Counted from the first letter of the stretch, positions 15,785 through 25,340 are shown. The stretch: 64,000 nt of DNA from an uncultured Collinsella sp. (GCA_958445065.1 CAUCQW010000012.1:17147-81146), one strand, 5' to 3'. Program-made: numbers and translations. Notes: generated by a model from the letters alone, not told the origin.

Positions 15785-17209
15785 CTATGCGAATGGCTCG
15801 TCCTGCTGTATGGGAAACGTCACCGTAATGGTGGTTCCCACGCCCAACTCGCTCGACAGATCGAGCGTGGCGTGATGATACAGGGCCGCATGCTTGACAA
15901 TGGCAAGCCCCAGACCGGTTCCGCCGCGTGCCTTGGACCTACTCTTGTCCACGCGATAGAACCGCTCAAATACCTTGCCCTGTTCTTCAGGCGCGATACC
16001 GATTCCCGTGTCGGCGACCGCAAGGAACGGATGGCCTTCGTCGTTGGTGCCGCACTGCAGCGTAACCGTACCGCCGGGTCGATTGTAGCGGATGGCGTTG
16101 CTTGCCAGATTATAGATGAGCTCGTCAAGCAAGCGCGACACGCCCTCGATGACCACAGGCTTGGTCTCATGACTTATCGTCACATTCGCCTGACGGGCGA
16201 CCTGTTCAAGACGCTGCTCGACCGCGTAGATGGCACGTGAGAGCTCAATAGGCTCCGTGGACCCAATGGGCACCGCCTCGCCCTCAGCTGCACGCTCGGC
16301 CTCGTCCAAGTTAGACAGCGTAAGGATATCGTTGACAAGCGCTGCCAAGCGGCCCGCCTCACGATAGATGCGACCGCCAAAGTTGCGCAGGTCGCCCTCG
16401 CCCTCGACCATGCCGTTTGCGATGAGCTCGGCATAGCCCGAAATCGCCGTAAGCGGCGTCTTGAGCTCATGGGTGATATTCGCCGTGAACTCGCGGCGCA
16501 TACGGTCGTTGTCCGCCAGCACCGCCATTTGGCGCTTGAGCTCCTGGCGCTGCGACTCAATACGCTCAAGCATGGGGACCATCTCGGCATAGGCGTGCTC
16601 ATAGCTACGGCGTGGGTGGTCCAAATCCACCTCTTGCAAAGGCGCGATGATGGCACGGGACTCGCGGCGCGCCATAAAAAACGAGAGTACCGCACCCGCT
16701 GCTGCGATAAGCAGCATCGGCGCCACCATCGACAGCAAAATCGCCGCAACGCCAGGCTGGGCCTGCGCCAAGCGGACAACCTGGCCGTTATCAAGGGCGA
16801 CGGCGCGATACAGCATAATCTCGTCGAGCGTAGAGCTTGCGCGCTCCGCGGAACCCGAACCACTCTCAAAGGCCTCGATGACCTCGGGGCGATCGCCATG
16901 GTTGGGCAGTGTGGAAGGCGACGCCTCGTTGTCGTAGGCAACCGATCCATCCTTGTTAATCAGCGTGATGCGCAAGTCCTCTCGATCGAGGCTACGCAAG
17001 AACGGGATGGGCTCCTGCTGCTCGTCGAGGGCGGCAGCAATGAGCTCGGTTTCCTGCGCCAGATTGGCACTCGTGGCATCCGCCAAGGTGTTTTGCACAA
17101 AGAACGCACCCAGCACCGTAAACGCCACGATAACCGCCATGGCGCAGACAAAGATCGTCACAAAAACGCGGTGCGACAGCGTATGTTTTCCCTGGGGGGC
17201 GAAGACCAC
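15785..17209 (-). CDS. PhoR/VicK-type sensor histidine kinase
   Basis: 474-residue membrane sensor. An N-terminal helix (FVTIFVCAMAVIVAFTVLGAFF), an extracytoplasmic domain of about 125 residues and a second helix (SMVAPMLLIAAAGAVLSFFMA) are followed by the DHp box FTANITHELKTPLTAISGY. The catalytic domain has N-box ELIYNLASNAIRYN, G1 VADTGIGI, F-box ERFYRVDKSR and G2 GGTGLGLAIVKH. The His in ITHELKTP is the phosphorylation site. The start is a GTG at 17209 with GGAGG upstream, three bases after the response regulator stop. Next to pstB, phosphate limitation is the likely signal, but that is inferred from context. Confidence 0.92.
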   Translation of the reverse strand: MVFAPQGKHTLSHRVFVTIFVCAMAVIVAFTVLGAFFVQNTLADATSANLAQETELIAAALDEQQEPIPFLRSLDREDLRITLINKDGSVAYDNEASPSTLPNHGDRPEVIEAFESGSGSAERASSTLDEIMLYRAVALDNGQVVRLAQAQPGVAAILLSMVAPMLLIAAAGAVLSFFMARRESRAIIAPLQEVDLDHPRRSYEHAYAEMVPMLERIESQRQELKRQMAVLADNDRMRREFTANITHELKTPLTAISGYAELIANGMVEGEGDLRNFGGRIYREAGRLAALVNDILTLSNLDEAERAAEGEAVPIGSTEPIELSRAIYAVEQRLEQVARQANVTISHETKPVVIEGVSRLLDELIYNLASNAIRYNRPGGTVTLQCGTNDEGHPFLAVADTGIGIAPEEQGKVFERFYRVDKSRSKARGGTGLGLAIVKHAALYHHATLDLSSELGVGTTITVTFPIQQDEPFA

Positions 17210-17212
17210 GGG

Positions 17213-17941
17213 TTACTCCTCCGATGCGGTGGCCGCGGTGTCGTCACCTTCGGCACCATCACCGGCAGAAGGCTCGGCCAAGCGGTAGCCCACGCCGCGC
17301 ACGGTCTCGATGGCGCTGGCATGCTCGCCCAGTTTTTGGCGAAGCGTCTGCACGTGCACGTCAACGGTGCGCGAACCGCCGTCGAAGTCCCAGCCCCACA
17401 CGCTCTGCAGCAACGACTCGCGGGTAAAGACCACGCCGGGCTTGCGCATGAGGTACTCGAGCAGGTCGAACTCGCGCAGGGTGAGCTTAAGCGACTCGCC
17501 GGCAACAGTCACCTCACGATGGCTGGGCGAGAGCACAATGTCGCCCACGCTGAGCACATCGCTTGCCTGTTTGACCATGCCGCCGCGACGCAGCAGTGCG
17601 CGGCAGCGGCTGGCGAGCTCCATGAGCGAAAACGGCTTAGTCAGGTAATCGTCGGCACCGCCATCGAGCGCCATCACCTTGTCGAGCTCGGTATCCTTGG
17701 CGGTAAGCATCATGATGGGCACCGTCGCCGTCAGGCGATCGGCACGCAGTCGACGCATAATCGCCAAGCCATCGGTATCGGGCAGCATGATATCGAGCAG
17801 GACAGCATCGGGTACCCGTCGCGCCACGGCGGCCTTAAACTCGCCATCGCACGAAAAGCCCTCGGCCTCGATTCCCTGCTTGCGCAGCGCATAGACCGTC
17901 AAATCCCTGATGTTGTCATCGTCCTCGACGTAATAGATCAT
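17213..17941 (-). CDS. PhoB/PhoP-type response regulator
   Basis: OmpR/PhoB-family regulator of about 242 residues. The receiver domain has acidic residues at YYVEDDDN, the phospho-acceptor Asp in AVLLDIMLPDTDG, the Thr in MMLTAKD and the Lys in YLTKPFS. A winged-helix DNA-binding domain follows (LTLREFDLLEYLMRKPG, then SRTVDVHVQTLRQKLG and VRGVGYRL). The start is ATG 17941 behind AAGGGG; the in-frame ATG eight codons earlier is less well placed. It pairs with the kinase downstream and lies 64 bases from pstB. Confidence 0.93.
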   Translation of the reverse strand: MIYYVEDDDNIRDLTVYALRKQGIEAEGFSCDGEFKAAVARRVPDAVLLDIMLPDTDGLAIMRRLRADRLTATVPIMMLTAKDTELDKVMALDGGADDYLTKPFSLMELASRCRALLRRGGMVKQASDVLSVGDIVLSPSHREVTVAGESLKLTLREFDLLEYLMRKPGVVFTRESLLQSVWGWDFDGGSRTVDVHVQTLRQKLGEHASAIETVRGVGYRLAEPSAGDGAEGDDTAATASEE

Positions 17942-18005
17942 GTTGAACCCCTTTGCGGCCGGCATGACCGCATCTTAACCCTAAAGGTGCCTGTACTAGA
18001 TGGTA

Positions 18006-18881
18006 TCAGCCAAAACGGCCCGTCAAATAATCCGCCGTGCGCGGATCAGTCGGATTCTTGAAGAGTTGCGCGGTGGGCGCGTGCTCCACCAGCTCACCCA
18101 GCAAAAAGAACGCGACCGAATCGGAAATACGCGCGGCCTGCTGCATGTTGTGCGTCACGACCACGAGCGTGCAGGTCTCCTTGAGCTCGCAGGCCAGCTG
18201 CTCCACCACCAGCGTCGATACGGGGTCGAGCGCCGAGGTCGGTTCGTCCATCAGCAGAATGTCGGGCTGCACGGCCAGCGCACGGGCGATGCACAGACGC
18301 TGCTGCTGGCCGCCCGAAAGACCCAGACCCGATTCTTTGAGCTTGTCCTTGACCTCGTCCCACAGGGCGGCGCGTCGCAGGGAGTCTTCGACCAGCTCGT
18401 CGAGCACGACGCGGTCGCGCACTCCCATGCCGCGAGGACCGTAGGCGACGTTGTCGTAGATGCTCATGGGAAACGGGTTGGGGCGCTGAAACACCATGCC
18501 CACGCGCTGGCGCAAACGGCAGATGTCGTAATCGCCCAGGATATCTTGACCATCGAGCGCAATCTTGCCCTCGATGCGGCAATCCTTGATGCCGTCGTTC
18601 ATGCGGTTAAAGCAGCGCAGCAACGTGGACTTTCCGCAGCCCGAAGGCCCGATAAACGAGGTGATCTGCTTGTCGCGGATCTTGATATTCACGTCCTTGA
18701 GCGCATGATGGTCGCCATAGAACAGGTCGAGGCCCTCGACGTCGATGCGCGTCGGCGAGGCGGCAAGATCCTCTGCCGTGGGGCGAGTCGCATCCCCAAC
18801 CTCGCGCTCGTACGCGGCCTCGGCCTGCGCTTTCATGAGTTCTTCAAGCTCCGTGGGCTCCACAGCCGCAGCAGCCGTCAT
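18006..18881 (-). CDS. pstB: Phosphate ABC transporter ATP-binding protein PstB
   Basis: Cytoplasmic ATPase of the high-affinity phosphate importer, about 291 residues. Typical motifs are [19 protein letters not shown] (Walker A), [20 protein letters not shown] (the PstB-specific Q-loop), [16 protein letters not shown] (signature), [13 protein letters not shown] (Walker B) and [14 protein letters not shown]. An N-terminal extension of about 45 acidic residues precedes the core, longer than in E. coli. The start is ATG 18881 behind GGAGGT. The permease and binding-protein genes pstSCA are not adjacent, which is unusual; the phoPR-like pair follows it directly. Confidence 0.95.
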   Translation of the reverse strand: MTAAAAVEPTELEELMKAQAEAAYEREVGDATRPTAEDLAASPTRIDVEGLDLFYGDHHALKDVNIKIRDKQITSFIGPSGCGKSTLLRCFNRMNDGIKDCRIEGKIALDGQDILGDYDICRLRQRVGMVFQRPNPFPMSIYDNVAYGPRGMGVRDRVVLDELVEDSLRRAALWDEVKDKLKESGLGLSGGQQQRLCIARALAVQPDILLMDEPTSALDPVSTLVVEQLACELKETCTLVVVTHNMQQAARISDSVAFFLLGELVEHAPTAQLFKNPTDPRTADYLTGRFG

Positions 18882-18957
18882 ACCGCATACCTCCACATCG
18901 ATATCAATTCAGCAGTATCGATAGTAGAAATCGCGGCTCATATGCACGTGAGCGCAT

Positions 18958-18973
18958 TGTCAAGTGTTTGTAA
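18958..18973 (-). promoter_or_regulatory. Possible -35/Pho-box region of pstB
   Basis: On the minus strand a perfect TTGACA follows TTACAAACAC, giving two TTxACA-like words about ten bases apart upstream of pstB. This is reminiscent of tandem PhoP boxes overlapping a -35 hexamer. No strong -10 lies at exactly 17 bases. Confidence 0.3.
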
Positions 18974-18984
18974 GGGCACGCTGG

Positions 18985-20229
18985 CTATGCGGCGGGCAGC
19001 TCGATGGTGAATATCGTGTGTTCGGGCGTCGATTCACATGCAACGGTACCGCCGTGTGCCGCGATGATCTCCTTGGCAATAGCAAGGCCCAGACCGGCAC
19101 CACCGCGATTGGTCGCACGCGCCGCATCCAGGCGATAGAACTTCTCAAAGATCACCTTGAGCTTAGCCGCAGGGATAGGATCGCCCTGATTGATAAAGCG
19201 CACGCGCACGCCGCCATCGTCTTGGCGCCCGGCCTCGATCGTGATAGTCGAGCCCTCATAGCTATAGGCGACGGCGTTTTTCATGATGTTGTTGAACACG
19301 CGGGCCATCTTGTCGCCATCCACGAGCACCGTCAGGTCCTCGCGAATATCAACTTGGACTTCCTTATGCTGCTCGTTGAGGATGGGATAGAACTCGTCAG
19401 TCACCTGAGCCAGCAGCAACCCCAGATCAACATAGCCGCGCGTGAGCACGATATCGTGGAAGTCAAAGCGCGTGATATCGAAGAACTCTTCGATGAGTGC
19501 ATCGAGCCGGTGCGCCTTGTCGAGCGCCACGCCCGTAAAGTGCGTACGTTGCTCAACCGGCAGCTCGGGAGCCTCTTGCAGCAGCGAAAGATAGCCCACC
19601 ACGCTGGCAAGCGGGGTGCGCAGGTCATGTGCCAAGTACGTGACCAGATCGTCCTTGCGATGCGACTCGTCACGCAGAGCTTGCTGCACCTTGCGCTCAC
19701 GGTCACGCACGCGGTTAAGGGCGCCCTCGGCCTCCAAGAAGTCGCCGTCGATGTTGTCCCAGGTGTCGGGGTGATCGATCAGGCGATCTTGAATACGAGC
19801 GGCCAGCACACAATCGGCATGCTGCTCGCCCTGCTCGTAGCCCTGGTAGTACAGGGCGCGGCCGCACAAGAACAGCACGCACACGGCAAGCGCCAGCACA
19901 AAGCCAAGCATGTTGAATACAAAGCCGGCATCGAACAGCACCGGCCCTTCAATGCCGCCGAGCGCCATGGCGCCAATCGCCAACGTCATGGCCCACGCGG
20001 CGCCGCCAATCACCACGCAGCGGCGAACGATTTCGAATCGATCGATCAGCAAAAAGCCGATAAGCAGCACCGCCAAGATTCCGGCGATGTTATCGATGCC
20101 AATCAGCAGCAGGCTCAGCAAAAAGAGCAGCACCGTTGCAAGCGCGCGGTTGTCGACGACCGACCTCACGTATTCAAAGAGTCGATCGGGCACCTCGAAT
20201 GCCTGCCTATCGTCTTTTGTCATATCCAC
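18985..20229 (-). CDS. VanS-like sensor histidine kinase
   Basis: About 414 residues. It begins with a cluster of four to five hydrophobic helices (LATVLLFLLSLLLIGIDN to FVFNMLGFVLALAVCVLFL) rather than a large external sensor domain. The DHp helix is KDDLVTYLAHDLRTPLASVVGYLSLL, with the phospho-His in LAHDLRTP. The ATPase motifs are IMKNAVAYSYEG (N), INQGDPI (G1-like), FEKFYRLDAAR (F) and GGAGLGLAIAKEI (G2). The AHDLRTPLAS and GYLSLL wording is characteristic of VanS-type kinases. It is downstream of its response regulator, with 19 bases between. It sits next to dacA, which suggests a cell-wall link, by inference only. Confidence 0.9.
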   Translation of the reverse strand: MDMTKDDRQAFEVPDRLFEYVRSVVDNRALATVLLFLLSLLLIGIDNIAGILAVLLIGFLLIDRFEIVRRCVVIGGAAWAMTLAIGAMALGGIEGPVLFDAGFVFNMLGFVLALAVCVLFLCGRALYYQGYEQGEQHADCVLAARIQDRLIDHPDTWDNIDGDFLEAEGALNRVRDRERKVQQALRDESHRKDDLVTYLAHDLRTPLASVVGYLSLLQEAPELPVEQRTHFTGVALDKAHRLDALIEEFFDITRFDFHDIVLTRGYVDLGLLLAQVTDEFYPILNEQHKEVQVDIREDLTVLVDGDKMARVFNNIMKNAVAYSYEGSTITIEAGRQDDGGVRVRFINQGDPIPAAKLKVIFEKFYRLDAARATNRGGAGLGLAIAKEIIAAHGGTVACESTPEHTIFTIELPAA

Positions 20230-20248
20230 TTCCCCACCATCAAAGGCG

Positions 20249-20944
20249 CTATTCGATTATGTAGCCGACGCCCCAGACGTTTTTGATAAAGCGCGGCTTT
20301 TGTGCGTCGTCGCCGATCTTTTCGCGCAGGTGGCGAATGTGCACCATCACCGTATTGTTGGAGCCGGGCATAAAGTCCTCGTTCCACACCGCGCGGAACA
20401 GGTCCTCCACGGCCGCCACGCTGCCGCGATGCTCGACCAGATACAGCAAGATGGAATACTCGATGGGCGTGAGGCGAACCGGTGAACCGTCCACTGTCAC
20501 GGAACGAGCATCGCGGTTGATCTCCAGGCCGTCGAGCTGGAGGGTCAGCGACTCGGCCGCCTGTGCGCGGCTACCGTAGCTGGTGTAGCGGCGAAGTTGA
20601 GCGTGCACGCGCGCGATGAGCTCCAGCGGACGGAACGGCTTAACCACGTAATCGTCCGCGCCAAGCGAAAGACCCTCGATCTTGTCTTGCTGGGCATCGC
20701 GCGCCGTCAGCATGATCACGGGATAGGTATGGCTGGAACGGATCGTACGCAGCAGCTCAAACCCATCGATATCGGGCAGCATGACATCCAGCAGCGCCAG
20801 ATCGAACTCCTGCTCCAGAATCGCCTTGGCCGCATCGGCCCCGCTATAGGCAATCTGGACATCAAAGCCCTCTTTTGTAAGGTAGATACCAACCAAGTCG
20901 GCGATGGCCTTTTCGTCATCAACTACCAAAATGCGCTCGTTCAT
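20249..20944 (-). CDS. VanR-like response regulator
   Basis: 231-residue OmpR/PhoB-family regulator. The receiver domain has VVDDEKAI, the Asp in LALLDVMLPDIDG, the Thr in VIMLTARD and the Lys in YVVKPFRPLEL. The winged helix has LTPIEYSILLYLVEHRG, then NNTVMVHIRHLREKIG and VWGVGYIIE. ATG 20944 has AGGAG five bases upstream. It is the first gene of the two-gene operon and runs divergently from dacA about 200 bases away, a geometry in which a regulator often controls its neighbour. Confidence 0.93.
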   Translation of the reverse strand: MNERILVVDDEKAIADLVGIYLTKEGFDVQIAYSGADAAKAILEQEFDLALLDVMLPDIDGFELLRTIRSSHTYPVIMLTARDAQQDKIEGLSLGADDYVVKPFRPLELIARVHAQLRRYTSYGSRAQAAESLTLQLDGLEINRDARSVTVDGSPVRLTPIEYSILLYLVEHRGSVAAVEDLFRAVWNEDFMPGSNNTVMVHIRHLREKIGDDAQKPRFIKNVWGVGYIIE

Positions 20945-21096
20945 GCGTGCTCCTCTCGCGCTCCATTATGCCCGAGGCGACGCATGCCACACACAACAAG
21001 CGTGGGTGATTAAGTCGGCCTTAAGCACCCTTGTGCCCGTTCGGGCGCGGATGTGGGCCACGCACGCACGCGATGATCGCCGACGCCGGCAAACGA

Positions 21097-21102
21097 TATA
21101 CT
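21097..21102 (+). promoter_or_regulatory. -10 box upstream of dacA
   Basis: TATACT on the plus strand, 40 bases before the proposed GTG start at 21142. Transcription from it would begin past the upstream in-frame ATG at 21073, which supports the later start. No good -35 is present. Confidence 0.45.
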
Positions 21103-21141
21103 CTAGTTCCAGAAGAGACCATCCCGTCGAAAGCGAAATCC

Positions 21142-22482
21142 GTGAAGTCCCTCACCTCTTTTGCAAAGCGCTCAGCCCAGCTTGCCGCCGGCTTTGTCTG
21201 CGCTATCGCCCTTGCCGCTGGCGTGCCCACCGTCGCCGGCGCCCAAGTGCTCACGACCGACAATGTTTGCGGCAAAACCGCCGATGCGCGCGGCATCACG
21301 GCCGAAAACCTGCCCGATATCGATGCGACCAATGCCCTCGTCATGGGCAAAGACGGCACCGTCTACTATGCCCGTGGCGCCGATGAGCAGGTCAAGATCG
21401 CCTCGATCACCAAGGTCATGACCGCGATCCTAACCGTCGAGAATTGCAAGATGGACGAGAAGGTCACGGTAAGCAACGCCGCAGCCACCGTGGGTAATTC
21501 GACCGCCGGCTTGCTCGAAGGCGACGAGCTTACCGTGGAGCAGGCACTGCGCGGCCTGATGATTCCCTCGGGCAACGACGCCGCCATCGTGCTCGCCGAA
21601 TATGTGGGCAAGAAGATCGACCCTAAGACCAAAGACGCCGAGGCCACATTTGTGAAGGCCATGAACGAGCGCGCTAAGAAGCTCGGCTGCACCGGTACGC
21701 TTTTTGAAAACCCGCATGGTCTGGACTTTGATGAGTGGGCTGGCGATATGCACTCAACCGCACATGACGTAGCGCTAATGATGCAGAAGGCCATGAAAAA
21801 CGACACGATCCGCGAGGTCGTAGCGAGCGAGGATTCTTGGATCGAGGTCACGGGCGCCGACGGCACCGACCATTCGCACTCCATGGACACGCATAACTAT
21901 TTGCTGGGCCAAGATGGCAACATCGGTGGCAAGACCGGCACCACCGACGATGCAGGCTATTGCTTTACGAGTGCCTACAACCGCGATGGCGACGAGATCT
22001 ACACCGTCGTTTTGAACTCCACCACCACCGACCAGCGCTTTACCGATACCGCAACCCTTGCCAATTGGTACTACGGTCACAAGGTGACGGTCGCGATCGC
22101 CAACACGCAGGAAAAGACCGCCAACGGCAACCCGCTTATGGCGCGCATTGGCCAAACCGACTGGACGGATAAGACGATCGACGCCACACTCGCCGATCCT
22201 ACGGCGCAAGCGACCGTGTTTTCCCTTGCCGGCGAGGTGACCGAAAAGGTTAGCTACGACGATCTTTCGGGCACGGTGCATGTGGGCGACAAGGTGGGCA
22301 GCGTTACGCTCAAGCAGGACGACACCAAGATCGCCGTCATGGACCTAGTTGCCGACGAGGAAGGTGCAGGGCCGAATCCCATTGAATGGCTCCTTGTGAA
22401 GCTCGATCGCTTGGGCCGCCGCATCGACAACCGGCCACTCACGGCAGAGAGCGAGACCGTAGCCAAGGCACCCGAGGTGTAG
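21142..22482 (+). CDS. dacA: D-alanyl-D-alanine carboxypeptidase (PBP5-type, S11)
   Basis: Penicillin-binding protein that trims the terminal D-Ala of peptidoglycan stem peptides outside the membrane. The GTG at 21142 gives a clean signal peptide (KSLTSFAKRSAQLAAGFVCAIALAAGVPTVAGAQV). Active-site motifs are SITK (catalytic Ser), SGN in MIPSGNDAAIVLAEY, and KTGT in GGKTGTTDDAGYC. A C-terminal domain of about 110 residues follows, but no obvious membrane anchor helix ends the protein. It is one of the few plus-strand genes and is divergent from the VanRS-like operon. Confidence 0.92.
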   Translation: MKSLTSFAKRSAQLAAGFVCAIALAAGVPTVAGAQVLTTDNVCGKTADARGITAENLPDIDATNALVMGKDGTVYYARGADEQVKIASITKVMTAILTVENCKMDEKVTVSNAAATVGNSTAGLLEGDELTVEQALRGLMIPSGNDAAIVLAEYVGKKIDPKTKDAEATFVKAMNERAKKLGCTGTLFENPHGLDFDEWAGDMHSTAHDVALMMQKAMKNDTIREVVASEDSWIEVTGADGTDHSHSMDTHNYLLGQDGNIGGKTGTTDDAGYCFTSAYNRDGDEIYTVVLNSTTTDQRFTDTATLANWYYGHKVTVAIANTQEKTANGNPLMARIGQTDWTDKTIDATLADPTAQATVFSLAGEVTEKVSYDDLSGTVHVGDKVGSVTLKQDDTKIAVMDLVADEEGAGPNPIEWLLVKLDRLGRRIDNRPLTAESETVAKAPEV

Positions 22483-22507
22483 GGTCGAAGAACAATACGC
22501 TCGCTGA

Positions 22508-22539
22508 AAGGAGGTGTCCGAAAGGACGCCTCCTTTTTT
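22508..22539 (+). terminator. dacA intrinsic terminator
   Basis: AAGGAGGTGTCC and GGACGCCTCCTT arms with a GAAA-type loop and a run of six T on the plus strand, 25 bases after the dacA stop. Confidence 0.9.
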
Positions 22540-22541
22540 GA

Positions 22542-22559
22542 GGGTTCGAATCCCCAGCT
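22542..22559 (+). repeat. Inverted copy of the tRNA-Ser T-arm
   Basis: Eighteen plus-strand bases, GGGTTCGAATCCCCAGCT, are identical to the T-arm and start of the acceptor strand of the tRNA-Ser encoded on the opposite strand 55 bases away. The similarity stops on either side. It resembles the inverted T-arm at the ends of the larger elements beside the Arg, Leu and Phe tRNA genes. Confidence 0.7.
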
Positions 22560-22573
22560 AACGTGGTTCAACT

Positions 22574-22602
22574 AAAAAAGGGCCCCTTTCGGAACCCTTC
22601 TT
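22574..22602 (-). terminator. tRNA-Ser terminator
   Basis: On the minus strand AAGGGTTCC and its GC-rich partner GGGGCCCTT are followed by TTTTT, 12 bases beyond the tRNA 3' end. Confidence 0.75.
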
Positions 22603-22613
22603 TAAAGTCTTAC

Positions 22614-22704
22614 TGGCGGAGAGCTGGGGATTCGAACCCCAGATGCCCTTTTGGGGCATACTCGCTTAGCAGGCGAGCACCTTCGGCCTCTCGGTCAGCT
22701 CTCC
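22614..22704 (-). tRNA. tRNA-Ser (GCT)
   Basis: 91 bases including an encoded CCA. The acceptor stem GGAGAGC/GCTCTCC is perfect. The anticodon loop reads CTGCTAA, giving anticodon GCT for AGC/AGU serine codons. A long variable arm (GTATGCCCCAAAAGGGCAT) and the T-loop TTCGAAT are present. Confidence 0.95.
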
Positions 22705-22796
22705 GTAACAGCCGTTCTATAGTAACCAAACAGCCAAGGATGGGCAAGAGGAAATTTTCTAATTGCCTAGCATCCTTTCCCCCTTGGAGGCTTCGC

Positions 22797-25238
22797 CTAC
22801 CCCAGCGAGCGGTTGAGGGAGCCGAGCTCGTCGTTGCCCATGGTGCGCCACATTTGGAAGATGCAACCGCGTGCCAGGAAAAAGAAGCCGCTGTCGACCA
22901 GTTGCACAGCGGCATCTGCCAGCTGATTCGTCACGGCGGACACTGGCGGCAGCTCGAGTCCAGCCTTGCGGATGGTCTCGACCGCTTCCTCGAACGTCGG
23001 AGGCTCGCTGACGCCCATCTCGTTCATAAGGCCCTGCATTTCTTCCAGCGCGCTGCTGCCCGACTCCTCGCCGCGCGGCACCAGACGGTAACAAGCCAGC
23101 GCAAGGTCGAGCTGATCGCAATTCCAATAGGCAAACGCCAGGCGATAGAACAGGTAGCCGATTGCAGAACGATCGCTGGCAATACGTAGGCCGTGGCGCG
23201 CCACCTCGATAATCTCGTCGAAGCGCTCCAGACGCGCAAGCACGTTGATGAGCGCAAAGTGCGATTGCATGGACGAGCGCGCCAGATCGTAAAGATGGCG
23301 CACCTCGGGCAGTGCTCGTTCAAAGTCCTCTTGCTCGACGTAAAAGCTGCAGATCTCGTGCTGGGCAAAGTACAGCGCATCGGGCGCACGAAGGATTCGC
23401 ACAGAGCGGTCTTCTTCCAACACCGGTAGCACCATGCGCACCAGCTGGTTATCGCAAAACTGCGTTTGAACCGGACCTGTCGCTAAAAGCTCGGCGACGG
23501 CGCACTTAGCCTCCAACTCCTCGACAAGACGAGAAAAGCCTTCAAAAGCACCTGTACGGTCGACTTTTGCCTGCTCGCGCAATTCAACAACACGGGCCAC
23601 GTATGGGTCGTCGTCCTCTTCCATGACCTCCAACTCGTCAGCCGTATCGGCAAGCAGCAAATCGCGCAGCGCCGGCGGAAGCGTGCGATGGTCATCACGC
23701 GGACGAGCATGAACCTCCGCAGGCTCAATCGTCTCCGGAGCGGTTGACTCATACGCCTCAAGCACACGCTTGCACGGCATATCGTCCATGTCCATGCTCT
23801 CAAGATCCTTGGCAACAGGCACGCAATCGGCCAGATAGGCCGCGCGCCCAAAGAAATACGTTGCAACAACGCGCTCGCCCTGCTCACTGTCGGGAGCAGC
23901 AATCTGCACATAGCAGCGCGTGATGCAGGTGCCCGCGGCAAAACACGCTGCCGCAAGCGTGAGTGCCACGCGCGCATCGTGCTCCGCGGCCCAGATCGCG
24001 CGCGTGTCCTCGTCCAGCTCGCGCCAGGCGTCATCTTGAGCGTCGTATTCACGTTGCGGCATGGCATCAACGACAGACTGCCCAAACCGAACGAGCATAA
24101 TCCCCTCGGCAACGTTTACTCGATAGGTATAGTCGAGCCGCGTGACCACGTTGAGCGCCTCAACGATTCGCGCAAAACGGGTGCGCACGTCCCACTCGCC
24201 GCCCGGCTGGCAAGCCACCGTACCCGGTTTGCCCCACGGGTTATCGCTCGAGGCCGTATCGAGCAGTCGGGGAACATCGTTGGTCGTCTTGGCGATATGC
24301 CACGCATCAAAGAGCGCGCAGCCCTCAAGGCTCGGCGAGGATGCCGCAGGGGCCAATCCGGCCCCGATGCGCTCGAGGATGCCGGAGAGGCGGTTGAGAC
24401 GGCACTCGATGGCAAGCAGCATGTCAATCTCGTCCTGGTCCAGCAAGCTACGATCAAAATTGAGATAAAACAGCTTTGACCGGTCGATGCGCGCCAGGCT
24501 CATTTCGGACTTGGCGGCAATGGTGCGCAGACGGGGCAAGTCAATTTCGCTCATAAGGGTGGCGGCATAGCGCTCGATACCGCTCGGATTCTCGGCATGG
24601 CCAACGCGGTAAAGCAGCGTCTCGATAGCATCGGGGAGCGGTGACGTGTTAAAGCCCAAAAACACCTCGACCGGCTCGGGCAACTTTACGAGCTTGATCT
24701 TGTCGACAACGTTTTGCATGTCCGCATCGAGACCGTCGACGCCCGCCGTGTTCGCAATAGCGCTTTCGGAGTTGGCAAATATCACGTAGCGCAGGAACAT
24801 CGACGCCATGAACTCGCCGTAAGGAAGGGAGCGGGCCGAATTCCATGTCTCGTGATCGGACTGCTCGCGCATGGGGCCTTCGGGAGAGCCGATGACTCGC
24901 GCCCGGGAGCGCATCGTCCCATCGGTACCCCTGACTGCAATCTCACCGATGTTGGAATCGGACTCGTCAAGAATCAGCTGCATGTCGGGATCGTCGGGCA
25001 GCGATACTTCGTTAACGGGACGGTCCACCTTATAGGCCTCACCCGAAACGCTCACGTAGCCCAAAAGCGACACATGGCTTTTGCCGACAAATTCGACGAC
25101 ATAGCATGATTCATGCGGGTCCTCGCCAAAGAGTTTCCAGACCACGCCATATGAGCGCCCCGCAGGCTGCTCGGGCATCGCCGGAAAGCGCTTCTTGGGA
25201 TCGAGAAACCTGAGCTTGTATGTCGGACGCTCTGCCAC
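22797..25238 (-). CDS. Large hypothetical protein with TPR-like C-terminus
   Basis: About 813 residues, not recognised. There is no signal peptide or clear membrane helix. The N-terminal 100 residues look like a small beta-rich domain (YKLRFLDPKKRFPAMPEQ, then SLLGYVSVSGEAYKV). The middle is mostly helical with an acidic linker (ELEVMEEDDDPYV). The last 200 residues have the spacing of tetratricopeptide repeats (ALPEVRHLYDLARSS, INVLARLERFDEIIEVARHGL, YRLAFAYWNCDQLDLALACYRL), suggesting protein-protein contacts. The start is a GTG with GGGTG upstream. It is monocistronic, between tRNA genes, and may be specific to Coriobacteriia. Confidence 0.75.
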   Translation of the reverse strand: MAERPTYKLRFLDPKKRFPAMPEQPAGRSYGVVWKLFGEDPHESCYVVEFVGKSHVSLLGYVSVSGEAYKVDRPVNEVSLPDDPDMQLILDESDSNIGEIAVRGTDGTMRSRARVIGSPEGPMREQSDHETWNSARSLPYGEFMASMFLRYVIFANSESAIANTAGVDGLDADMQNVVDKIKLVKLPEPVEVFLGFNTSPLPDAIETLLYRVGHAENPSGIERYAATLMSEIDLPRLRTIAAKSEMSLARIDRSKLFYLNFDRSLLDQDEIDMLLAIECRLNRLSGILERIGAGLAPAASSPSLEGCALFDAWHIAKTTNDVPRLLDTASSDNPWGKPGTVACQPGGEWDVRTRFARIVEALNVVTRLDYTYRVNVAEGIMLVRFGQSVVDAMPQREYDAQDDAWRELDEDTRAIWAAEHDARVALTLAAACFAAGTCITRCYVQIAAPDSEQGERVVATYFFGRAAYLADCVPVAKDLESMDMDDMPCKRVLEAYESTAPETIEPAEVHARPRDDHRTLPPALRDLLLADTADELEVMEEDDDPYVARVVELREQAKVDRTGAFEGFSRLVEELEAKCAVAELLATGPVQTQFCDNQLVRMVLPVLEEDRSVRILRAPDALYFAQHEICSFYVEQEDFERALPEVRHLYDLARSSMQSHFALINVLARLERFDEIIEVARHGLRIASDRSAIGYLFYRLAFAYWNCDQLDLALACYRLVPRGEESGSSALEEMQGLMNEMGVSEPPTFEEAVETIRKAGLELPPVSAVTNQLADAAVQLVDSGFFFLARGCIFQMWRTMGNDELGSLNRSLG

Positions 25239-25340
25239 GAAGTATCACCCTGATCGGTCGCTTGAAGAAGGAGTGGTCACGGATGGGCCGCGACACCTAC
25301 TCGAAATCTTACACGAGTCGACAGGAAATAGTCCGCTTTA

